From Rotaria macrura (taxonomy: Eukaryota; Rotifera; Eurotatoria; Philodinida; Philodinidae), in the NCBI GenBank assembly GCA_900239685.1, contig OENT01000736.1:16564-80563 (forward strand): a stretch of 64,000 nucleotides of DNA, given 5' to 3'. The notes under the pieces were generated by a model. The model saw only the letters and a program-made list of their open reading frames with translations, was not told the origin of the DNA and made no database searches. Position 1 is the first letter of the stretch. Every line of letters starts with the position of its first letter. This document shows, one piece after another, positions 12,186-22,640 of this stretch. The position numbers and the translations under genes are program-made.

Positions 12186-14125
12186 TTAACTACGATTGTA
12201 ACGATTTCCACTGCCACGTGGATTATCATCTTTATATTCATCCATAAGACGAACATTTTGACGATGTGTGGGATCATCAATTTCATTAAGATACTCTTCA
12301 GACAGTGGAACTGCTTTCGGAGGTGGAGCTAAAGTAAACCAACAAACAAGTATAATTAAAAGAAATTGTGAAACAAGAAATATTACCTGGCTGTTGAGCT
12401 TGTCTCTTAGCAAGATCATCGTAAAATTCTTCTATAGTCATTGTTGGCAGACTAAATTATATGGAAGTATGATAATAATATTACTTGAACGATCACATCA
12501 AGTCATATCTTTCTCAGATTAAACGCATTATTTCATTATGCATGATGAGGTATCTCTTGTAAAGTACGAACAATAAATTCCATGAAAGATGGATAAATAC
12601 TTCTGTAGTATTATGTATGATGAAATTCTCAGATTTACTATTATCTGTCGATGGTATTTGCAAGAATAGATGCCACAACAATAGAGTTGTACGGGTTCTA
12701 GTTAATTGTTGGATAAATATATAGGGTGCGCTAGTCATCGAATACGAAAGCTGAAGAAAAGAATCTCATCTCTTATGAAAAATTACCAAGTATGGAACAG
12801 AAGATTTTATTGAGATCATCGAAGTACGTTTGAAAAATTTTTAACACGATGACCTCGTCATACACTAAAGGCATCCATTTGGTACAAAAATTATTGATAG
12901 ATATTTTCTCAACGATGAATATGTTTATAAACAGACATCACACAAAATATTTAGGAAACAAAAAGTAGTAATAAAGGAAATCAATCACTTCTGATTGTTT
13001 GTATTCTTTTTGCCTCGCTTCATTGATCCTAGATTGATATCAAGTCCATTTCTTATTGTTCATTTTATTTCTGCATGGAAACAAGCGATAAGATCCATTC
13101 GTATGAATACTATATCGACAATATTTGGCGTTATACTTCATCTAGAGATATGTTTTTGTCCTTGTTGAAATGTCTAGATTGAGAATATTGTCCTTTATCG
13201 AACAAGGACATAGATAAAACGATCATGAGATAGTCTCTCAATTGTAAATAACTCATCTCACCTCGGATACCCAGCACCACCAATCGCTTCCTTATACAAT
13301 CGATCTTTTGCTGTAACTAATGTAAATGGTCCATCTACAGGTAATTTATTCGTTGCACCTCCAATACTATTAGTATTTTGTGGCAATGGGTCTTTAGAAA
13401 ATTGAAGTAATTTGATTTCATCTAAAATAGAAACATAATGAAATAGAACAAATCTATGGATATATGAAAAAAATCATCACCTTTCAATTCAATAATATCA
13501 TCTTCAGCTTGTTTAATCCACCATTTGATTTGCTCAATATATAATTGACGTTTTAATTCATCATCAACACGATTAACATCATCCATCATTTCACGTAATT
13601 TCAAAATAGATTTTTCAAGTAATTTTTTTTCTTTTAATCTACACGAACATATTTGAATATGACTCTTATTTTTTCGGTCTTTATTACTTACTTTTGAATC
13701 TTTGTTTGGCGATCTTCAGAAGCGTGTAGACGAAATTTTTCATTATCATCATCTTTTTCCTTTGGAATATGTCGTACAAGTCCATAGTTTTTACACAACT
13801 GTAAATATTTAATAAAATATACTATGGCCAAATGAATATCATCTAGTCGTTGTTCACGATTCGATGAACGATATTCATAAAGCCAACCCATCAAAGCATA
13901 AATAATAAAGTATCTTAATTCATTTGTTGATACTTCATTAAGTTCTTCGTTATCAGAAAATAAATGTAATTCGTCTAGTTTTTCTTCGGCAAGTTTTAAA
14001 CGGTTTAATGCACTACTGAATGTTTCATGTTTTTGTTCGATTTTATTTGATTCAAGTTTTTGTTGAAGATCAAACGCAAAATCAAATAATTCTGCTATTG
14101 TTAATTCATTTTCATTCGATGTCAT
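12186..14125 (-). CDS. IGBP1: IGBP1/alpha-4/TAP42-like PP2A regulatory protein
   Basis: Five exons: 13692-14125, 13481-13638, 13262-13421, 12387-12451, 12186-12328. They encode 319 residues (human IGBP1 339). The N-terminal two thirds is the helical TPR-like TAP42 domain. Its core includes RYFIIYALMGWLYEY, an LAIVYFIKYLQLC helix and a charged EKDDDNEKFRLHASEDRQTK segment. A helix with RQLYIEQIKWWIKQAEDDI follows, then PPPKAVPLSEEYLNEIDD and a charged RLMDEYKDDNPRGSGNRYN tail. The alpha-4 family binds catalytic subunits of PP2A-type phosphatases, shields them from degradation and acts in TOR signalling. I start at 14125, the first ATG, which directly follows a pyrimidine-rich acceptor ending in cttgaag. 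An 810-bp intron separates exons 3 and 4. Confidence 0.93.
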
Positions 14126-14254
14126 CTTCAAGAAAAAGAAAGAAAGTTAAACGTCTCTCACATGTGAAAAACTAACAGATGTTTATTATGATTGAAAACA
14201 AAATAATGAAATGAAAAAGTGAAAATTTATTTCTTTGAAATCATCGAAACTAAA

Positions 14255-14587
14255 ATGATTGTAAAATCTTATTATGGTTTTCTTGCTATTATTGTGGTAA
14301 TATCTTCTAGCTTATCACAAAATATTCAAAATAAAGTCCCACGGTTAAATCAAATTAACAGTAATAAAAACAACATTCAACCAGTAACAACTCTACCACC
14401 CGAGACAGTTCACATCAATGTTGATGAATTTAGTTATTCTGCCGAAGAAAAGATAAAATACATTAATGAATGCGTTACAAAGTGCATGGCAAATCGTCGA
14501 GAAAGATCCAAGAAACGAAATAGTTTCGATCCTGGTAGAGATAATTGTATTCAATTAAAGTGTCGAATCTATGAACGACGTCGATAA
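14255..14587 (+). CDS. Small secreted basic protein, unknown function
   Basis: A single-exon frame of 110 residues. The first ATG at 14255 opens a clear signal peptide, MIVKSYYGFLAIIVVISSSL, with likely cleavage near residue 22. After an Asn/Pro-rich linker comes an FSYSAEEKIKYINECV segment, then a C-terminal part with four cysteines (C-x3-C and C-x4-C spacing) and basic clusters (RRERSKKR, and RRR at the very end). Basic clusters could be proprotein-convertase sites, so a peptide precursor or small cysteine-bonded secreted protein is possible. I do not recognise the family. The gene is divergent from IGBP1 with only 129 bp between start codons. A polyadenylation signal, aataaa, sits at 14637-14642. 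Confidence 0.6.
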   Translation: MIVKSYYGFLAIIVVISSSLSQNIQNKVPRLNQINSNKNNIQPVTTLPPETVHINVDEFSYSAEEKIKYINECVTKCMANRRERSKKRNSFDPGRDNCIQLKCRIYERRR

Positions 14588-14636
14588 TCTACTCATTTTA
14601 TGGAACGTAAAAATTCATATGCAAACATCTGTCTCC

Positions 14637-14642
14637 AATAAA
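14637..14642 (+). terminator. Polyadenylation signal of the small secreted-protein gene
   Basis: An exact aataaa lies 50 bases after the stop codon. Confidence 0.5.
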
Positions 14643-15133
14643 ATATTGACTCATTAATGAAATTCGTCTCATTTTTTTTCTCATAACATTAAAAATTGTT
14701 CGAGTCAACGTATTTTCTCTCAAATGGAATAGATCTTGAGACAAATTATGATGTACATTCTCTTCTCAATGACTCAAATAATTTTCTCAATAGAATACTC
14801 TTCAACCAGTGAAACGTATTCATATGTAAAACATAATACTATGCAGAATACTCATACACAGGCTAGCTAAAATAGTTTACGAAAAATCTATAATTCATAC
14901 AGTTTTAAAACGAACACTAACCTTGAAAGCCTTAAAAAGATAAAACTGTTAAAATAAAGAATAAGATCATGCCTATGATTCAATATCCTGCATTAGGCAT
15001 TCACACATACAGGAACATATAAATAAATAAATAAACTAGAATAGTCGACCAATCAGAAATCGAATCAACAATAGACGCTTTATGGTAAACACATATATAT
15101 GTCTAACAAATCATTTAATCATTAGTTTTCAAA
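14643..15133. other. Intergenic region upstream of WDR91
   Basis: About 490 AT-rich bases with no recognisable gene. Its end carries an acceptor-like cattag at 15120-15125, eight bases before the WDR91 ATG. Confidence 0.4.
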
Positions 15134-17797
15134 ATGGCTGGTTCATTCTCATTTGTGGATGATCTTATACGTGATTATCTTAATTATCGTGGTTTAACAA
15201 CTACATTACGAACGTTTGATAATGAAATAACGAAAATTCCAATTGGACAATTTCGTGCTGATCGTATAACTGAACAATTGACAATTTACATTCATTCATT
15301 CGATATTAATAATTTAATTGATTATTGGACACAAATTGAGCAACGTCTTCTGTCATCATTAATAATTCGTTCTCAACAGCAAACGAACGCTCTAATAAAA
15401 ATTCGCACAAATCTATATCGGTGCTATTTAATACATGCACTTCAATCGTCAAAAATGGATAAAGTTCATGAATTTTTCGATCGTTTATCAAAAATTTTAC
15501 AGCAATCAAATGAGTGGACGAAAGAATGGTTTGCATTACCGTTTATAAAAAATCCAGAAGAAAATCCAGTATTTCAATTATATTTTTCAAAACAATGGAA
15601 TGATCTGTTCTGGATTTCACTACAGAATTTTCTATCAACCGCATTCTATCAGTAGATATTATATTAGTTTTTACTTTGAAAAAAAATTTGATTTGCTTCT
15701 ATTTTAGTATGATACCGCCAAAGATTTGTGCATTAGAAGACAATAATTCACAGCAGTATGGAAATTTAATTAGTCAACAGACATCGACTTTGAAATCACT
15801 TTTTCCACCTTCAGCTGTAAAGTTTTAGAAAATTTTTACAATGAATTAAATTTGCATTCGTTTTATTTTTCTAGCGAATTGATCCATCAATGGCACAATT
15901 TGCAGAAGTTCTTGATGAAATTCAAATATCGCCAAGTACACCTAGTAATGAACAGCAACGTCAAGGAAATCCAACTATCATATCAAAATTTCGAAGTAGT
16001 TTTGCACTCAATTCAAAGCAGTTAGGATCAAGAGGTAAACTACGAAATCTATTTTATTATTACACGTCTCTACTCATGTTATTATTCAAGGTAAATTACC
16101 TTCGTTTTCAACATTAATGAAATCAAATTTTGCTCAACCAGCTCAAGAATCTACTACGGGTAATCAAATATTATTATCAACTGATGATACAGCAATGCCG
16201 CAAGTACCACCATCATCATTGATCACAACAAGACCAAAAGCAGCAACAATTGTTCAAGATGATCCTCATGTATGAAAAATCTCTGCTCGTGCATCCACGT
16301 ACGTGGTTTGATTATCTATTTTTTTCTGTGCTCAAGTTTTTTTTCTTTTCTATCTTATGCTAATCATAAAAGATTTGACGAAAATGCTTTGAAAAAGTTT
16401 TTTTAAGCTTCTTTTTGACGAATTTCTTTAAATAGATCGATATTAACGAAGAAAAACTAATTCATTTGGCAGAATTAAGACATCATTTAAGTACAATCAT
16501 TGATTGTAAATTAAACATGGATGGTACACTCTATTCTACACTTGATATTCAAAGTCATGTTAAAAGTAAAAACAAGACGAACGAAAAAGAAACAAAAAAC
16601 ACTGTTCACCATCTGAATTCTTTTTTTTTGTACTAATTTAAAGTTTGGTCTGCGACTGAAGATTTCGAAATAGTAACTTCACTAAGTTCACGCTCAGCAA
16701 CACTTCAATGTCAATCATTCAGTAATCATGAACCTTTGCTTTATTTGGGCACATCAATATCTACCATTAAAGTTTTACATATAACAGAAAAAAGAATTAT
16801 AAATGAGGCTATTATTGATAAGGATTATCCGCGAATTATATATATTCATCCACATACAACTCAAAGTAAGCATTTCTCATATGTCATGAAGAAAATCATC
16901 GAACGACATTTAGCAGTTGTATATCAATGTTATAATTATAATTTTAGATCGTCTTTTTGTTTCATTAGCAACTGCAAGTCGTTCAAATACAAATGATAAC
17001 AGTCGTACACGTTCTGGTCGTGTATCCATTCTTGATGTGAATACATGGTCTGTCGAACGTCTATTAAACGATAATGATGAATATTTTGTTACATGTATGA
17101 TTCAACATCCAGAACGACAATTACTTGTTTTGGGTAGGTAAATTGGAATCTTCTCTTATTCTAGATATTCTTCTTTTTTAAAATTTATTCATACTAAATA
17201 AAGTAAAGTTTCGTAGGTTTTAGTGATGGAAAATTAGCATTATATGATGTTCGTTCAAATACACTTGTTCATCAGAAACAACAGCATTCGCGTCTTATTC
17301 AAGATATTCATATTGTTGACGATAATGTTTATTCAATTGGAAATGATAATCTAATTATTCAATCAAATCTTTCATCATTCGATCATTTAATACAATCCTA
17401 TGAGTTGCCTTATTCAGCAGTTGGACCATTGCAAACATACAACTCGGCGTCTACAAATGATAATAATGCATCATCATCTTCTCTTTCACGAACACCTGCA
17501 ATGTTTAATAATAATAGTAATTTTTTTCCCGTTGGTAATATTTTTGATATTGATCCATATGATTCCGATCGGTTGATAACATGCAGTCCAACAAATGCCC
17601 GTTTCTATCGTTTATCCATTAATGATGAAGATAGTAAACTGCAATTTCCAAACATACCAAATTCTCCAACTCAAAGCTCCGAAAAATATTTTCCAACATC
17701 CTGTGTACATTGGAACACAGAGCGAGATATATGTATGACCGCAAATACGAACGGAGTCGTTCAATTATATCGACGAATCAATAAACCTGATGTGTAA
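15134..17797 (+). CDS. WDR91: WDR91-like endosomal WD-repeat protein
   Basis: Eight exons: 15134-15651, 15708-15816, 15875-16034, 16091-16269, 16436-16565, 16644-16865, 16948-17133, 17217-17797. They encode 694 residues (human 747). The N terminus, FSFVDDLIRDYLNYRGLTTT, is a LisH-like region. DYWTQIEQRLLSSL and KEWFALPFIKNPEENP follow, then FSKQWNDLFWISLQNFLSTA, all characteristic of WDR91. A low-complexity Ser/Gln-rich linker follows, then a degenerate WD40 propeller in the second half (LYSTLDIQSHVK, LALYDVRSNTLVHQ, LITCSPTNARFYRL). WDR91 works with WDR81 and Rab7 to lower PI3P as endosomes mature. The usual coiled coil after the N-terminal domain is weak here. A poly-A signal lies at 17991. 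Confidence 0.93.
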
Positions 17798-17802
17798 TTT
17801 TT

Positions 17803-17832
17803 ATGTGTGTGTGTGTGTATGTGAGTGTCATA
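17803..17832. repeat. GT microsatellite in WDR91 3' UTR
   Basis: A short tract of alternating g and t follows the WDR91 stop codon. Confidence 0.6.
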
Positions 17833-17990
17833 AATTATTTTTTATCTTTTTATTATGTCTTATATAGATTCGAAATCTTGATTGATTAAAAAGAACGAGG
17901 CCGAAACTATTCAAATGAAATTATATGAATTCATCGTAAGATATAAATTGAATTGAGAGGCCATATTTATTTTTTTTCTTATATTATAAA

Positions 17991-17996
17991 AATAAA
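17991..17996 (+). terminator. Polyadenylation signal of WDR91
   Basis: An exact aataaa about 195 bases after the stop codon on the coding strand; a second aataaa follows within 15 bases. Confidence 0.5.
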
Positions 17997-19803
17997 ACTT
18001 CAATAAATCATTTTCTATAACTTCACATTCTTCGTTGTCTATAGCGATCATAAGAAATCATTCGTGGTTATATTTGATTTCATTCATCATAGTTTCGAAA
18101 CGTACATTCGATAAATCTTTCGTTTTGCAGAGAATATTGTTTAAAAAGTCACAAAATTCGAAAATGGATTGATAATTTACGTTAAATTGACAATCAATAA
18201 TAATTATTCAAAAGAGTCAATGTAAAAGAGTTCTGCATACGACATCGTCAATCAAATTTAAATGAAAATAGTAGAAAATATAAATCAATGTAATACTTAT
18301 TCGCCTTCTTTTACTATGGAATTGTACAGGATTAAGTCATAGATTCTATGACGATTGGTAATGATGATGGCATCGATTTACAATCTTGTACTAAATGTTT
18401 ATGGTTTCCCTACACTCTTATTAAAATGGATGTGGGTGTGAGAGTTAGTAAATTCTGTGATTAATAGATGTTTTTAATTACGAACATGAAAACAATTTTC
18501 TTAGAATTCCCAATTTGGCAAGTACTGCGCACACTAGTAATCCATCAATTTATCCAATGGACGGGCTAGCAAGAATTAGATTCTTTATTTTAAATATTCC
18601 TCTTCGATTCTACTTTATATCGAAAAAGCTTTTAATTTAAAGATAACCCTTGAAATTCTCTACAAATTCGTGTATGTTTGAAAGTATGGAAACATTCAAA
18701 CATCTAGAGAAAGTTAACCATGCAAATAATTATGGACCCAACGAAAATTTATCATGATCCGGGTATAGATTTGAATCTTTCTTCATCCTAGACGAAAACA
18801 CTTGTAGTCTACGAAATGAGTAGATATTCGTGTCGTAAACAAAAAATCGTCAGAAATAGCTCGAAAAAATGAGGTAGCATCCACGTCGGAAACGTTCCGA
18901 ATTTCTCTAATGGTTTCCGACATGATCAGAGGGAAAAGATAATGGAACCTACAGGACGAGTGTAGATGTCATGTTCTTAGGAATAATAAACTCAACACGT
19001 ACAGCAATCCTCAGAGTCATACCCTCACGATGACAAGCCAATATTCATAGACCGTCTTTACGGATGTAATCCATAGGGATATGTGTTCATTAGAATAATA
19101 GTAACAACATTATCATAGATCCATGCGAAGTTGTTATTTGTATACGAAAACATGTTCGATTAGCAAGTAGTGTAGTGTTCGGTGTATCTAGTGAAAAATT
19201 CTAGCAAAGTAAACATTTCTATTATTTGCTTCATATAACAAAGTGCTATAGCTATCGCACTGTTCGAAGTATATGATGAATTTCAATATTCTCCTATCGT
19301 ATATCGTTCAATGTTCGTAAGAAATCTTGTGAAAAAAAAAAGAAATGGAAATAAAGAAAACTAGACATCGGTTCAAGTTACACTCGATTTTACATCATAT
19401 GCTCCAATAATGTTGAATTCAACTCACTCATACTTTCATACGGGAAAGCCATGCGAAATTTTTAAGTTCGAGCCAGAAATCATACTCATTCATCATTTAT
19501 CAACTGAAATAGTTTTATTCAAGTTGTGATTGCTGATTTATGTTTTATCAATTTCTTTGTGTTGTAGAATAATGAAATCAAATAAGGGGGTCCTGTCTGT
19601 CATTTGTCACTATCATCTTTCTGAAAACTTGCGAAACTCATACTCTTGTATTTCGTTCTTCTTTGTCTGATGAATAATTTGGTTTTCGTTTTGTTTTATT
19701 TTCTCAATGATCGTTTTTGTCAAAATATTACCTTAACAATTTTTTATTTACAGTACGATTAAATTATAAAGAGTAGGCGAGATGAAATGCAATCCATTGC
19801 AGA
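17997..19803. other. Intergenic desert
   Basis: About 1.8 kb without a coding frame, RNA gene or repeat structure that I can recognise. Confidence 0.5.
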
Positions 19804-20363
19804 ATGCAAAATATATTTGTGCTAGTTTTCTATTTTATTTTTCTACTCAATTTGATTCATGCACAAGGATCGATTAAAAACTTCGTACCATTCGAAACTG
19901 TACATGGTGATGAGGTCGTTCTACGACGATTAGATGCTATCACTCCACCTATTTGTATTCATGTACGATTTCTATTTTTCAACAAATGGTACTTATGATG
20001 AAATTAAACTGTAAAACTACTGTTTGATTCTATTCGGCAATTTTACGTATGTGTTACTACATTGAACAACACATCATTTATTTCTATGTGCTCTTTTATT
20101 TTCTATGTAGATATCGTAGCCGGAATATCGGATATGATACACGAGGCATTTCTTCAATTATCAACTCGTCAAATATTGCGACCATTTGTGGCATCGTGGT
20201 ATCGAGTTCTGAAACATATGGCCGATCCAGGTCGAAATGCTCATCAATTAAGTTGTTATATGTTTTTGTGAGTAATATGTATACCTTGAAATCTTGTCAA
20301 GATCATCGAGATGTCAGATATGATTTCATATTGTTTGTACATCTATGTTTCAGACTATTATAA
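19804..20363 (+). CDS. Possible small secreted protein gene or 5' relic (doubtful)
   Basis: The first exon opens at ATG 19804 with a strong signal peptide (MQNIFVLVFYFIFLLNLIHA). A second coding-like block at about 20112-20270 reads IVAGISDMIHEAFLQLSTRQ and ends with SWYRVLKHMADPGRNAHQ. The blocks join in frame only if the donor is the gtgatg after TTCGAAACTGTACATG, skipping a further coding-looking stretch. Using the later donor gtacga shifts the frame into a stop. A third short exon after ttcag near 20352 would close the frame within a few codons. So this is either a roughly 90-residue secreted protein or the decayed 5' end of the relic that follows. I do not recognise the family. Confidence 0.3.
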
Positions 20364-20429
20364 CAATCAATCACTTTTATTCATTTACTATTTTTATGTA
20401 TAACCAACTGCAATGATGTTCTAGTTTAT

Positions 20430-22640
20430 TGGGTGGATTTCCTCACTAATGCTTTAACATGGGTGATCAATCGAATCGCTTCCCTTTGAAGAAATGTGTC
20501 TCATCTAACGTAATAACTATCGTACAAGACTCAAACATCAGCACTCCTAGTTGATTTATTTTTCATACAGCTAGTAATAACTAGTGATACTCAATTTAAT
20601 ACAATACAAGGTTTAAGAAGTTCATCTTTTCGAGATTTGATGTATGGTTGTTACGAATAACGATTATTCAGTGCTTGTTTCAAAGCATCATCTAATAGGA
20701 TAGAAATCAATTGACAAAAACTAGATGATTGTAAAGTTTCAACAGCTTACATAACGTTTGCAATGTCTATTGTATATGAAGGTAGATTAAAAATAGAACT
20801 ATGTACTTGTGAAGGTTATCTTGTTGAAAAAATAGTCTTTTCATCATAAATATGCTTGAAAAAAATAATGATTTTATTCTAAGTAATTTTGATGAACTTG
20901 ATCATACAAATTTCACTACTTGAAAATCCTTATTTACAGCTAAACTATGCTAATGAATTCTCTTAGCATTCTTTATACAGTTCGATTGATGATTTATGAC
21001 TGTAGTATTCAATACTCAGATGAGAATAGTACATTGCATAATCGAGTTACACGAAATATTGATTTAGTTGTCGGTTCATAAAATTTATCTGCTTTAAATA
21101 ATTTAACGATTGACTATATACATCGATCGTATCCATTTGCTGATGAGTCAATCAATCATTTAAAATGATTCTAACTAATAAAATATCACAAGCGTTCTCA
21201 TGAAAACTTGCAAAACAATTGTTTGTCTCCTATTCAATGTTGCCGTCGTATAGTTCAAGTTAGTTTGATCTTCAAACAAATGCTCATACTAAAAATCGAA
21301 CAAATCTAGTTCCTATATGTCCATGGCGAGTTAGGGAAACATGGGACGAAGAACTTAGGTTGCAATGGTGATCCTACAAGTAATACAAAAAAATCCGGAA
21401 TATGGAATTATCATTTCAATCGAGAAGTGCACGGATTTTTATCGACGAAAATCAACAGAAAATGATACACACGTACACATTGATATTATAATGATGATGG
21501 CGTGTGTATTCCTGATTGGCAACCAGGAGACGACTCATTACAATCTCATTATCCAGAAGCGGGAAAGAATTATCGATCTATCTTGATTTCTTTTCAGATT
21601 TTTTTTCTTATTGTTCATGTTGTGGTACTTCAACTGTAACTCTTACGACTTATGAACAATACTTTAAACATTGACTGTTAGGTAGATGTGAAAATATATT
21701 ATCAACATTAATAGGTTATCTTGGAGATCCACATTTTTCAAGCATCGATGAAAATTCTTATAATATATTTTACTTAAATCACTTGATGCACAATTCGTTG
21801 TTCAATTTCGTCTCAAACAAGTATTCCATCAACCAACATTTTCCAATTCAATATCATCGATGGATAATGCAATAGTTATTTTAGCATAGTTATTATTAAT
21901 CATGAAAAATCAATCATATGTACAATGTGAATTATTTTCAAACCTACGACTTATAGAACTTCGAATCCACGAACACATATTAGAATACTCACTCTTATTA
22001 GAACAAGATGAATTTTTATCTTCATCATTGATTTCTTCTGATGATCATCCATTAATTATTCAACAACGAATTATTATGAATGTCAGTGTATCTTACGACG
22101 GAACTGAAATTCGATTTCTACTTCATGTTCGATCAAAATGTGATTTTCTCGAAATAATTATTTTCTCTTATACCGAATACGCTTAAAAAACAATTACAAT
22201 TTCAAAGTATACTTTTTTTGTTACGGTGGTCTAACTTATGCCAATGGTACATAAGTATCGAAAAAATTGAACGATGATAAAACACTATTTATGTATGGTG
22301 AATCATGACGTACGATAAGTGAGTCTCAATTTTCTATTATCGTATACAAGATAGTCATTCTCAATATTCAAATTTAACTCATCGTCTCACCTTTCAACAG
22401 GATCTTTTCGACAAATATAGTAATCCAAGTTGATACCAAAATGCTGAACAATGCTGTCGAAATTGAACTTATCAACAACCATGTCTGAATGGATGGACGA
22501 TGTTCTACTTACAAGTGATACAAGCATAAAGGGAATCCATGAAGATGATGAAACAGCAATGAAATCTTTGAATCAATATAGCAAAATAATAGAGAAAGAT
22601 TAAAAATTAATCAAAGTATGTCGAAACCATCAAGTGCGAT
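20430..22640 (+). pseudogene. Decayed AMOP/VWD-domain (SUSD2/MUC4-like) extracellular protein
   Basis: No continuous frame exists, but coding-like pieces appear in order across all three frames, broken by stops and shifts. Near 21600-21700 is a Cys-rich piece with CSCCGTSTVTLTTYEQY, reminiscent of AMOP. It is followed at 21715-21765 by YLGDPHFSSIDENSYN, matching the GDPHxxxxDG opening of von Willebrand type D domains. A longer open piece at 21902-22183 (NQSYVQCELFSNLRLIELRI) fits the VWD interior. A later stretch reads FMYGES, like the end of this domain in SUSD2-type proteins. Upstream 20930-21180 also looks coding. Family assignment is moderate; decay is clear from the many stops. Exact ends are uncertain. 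Confidence 0.5.
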
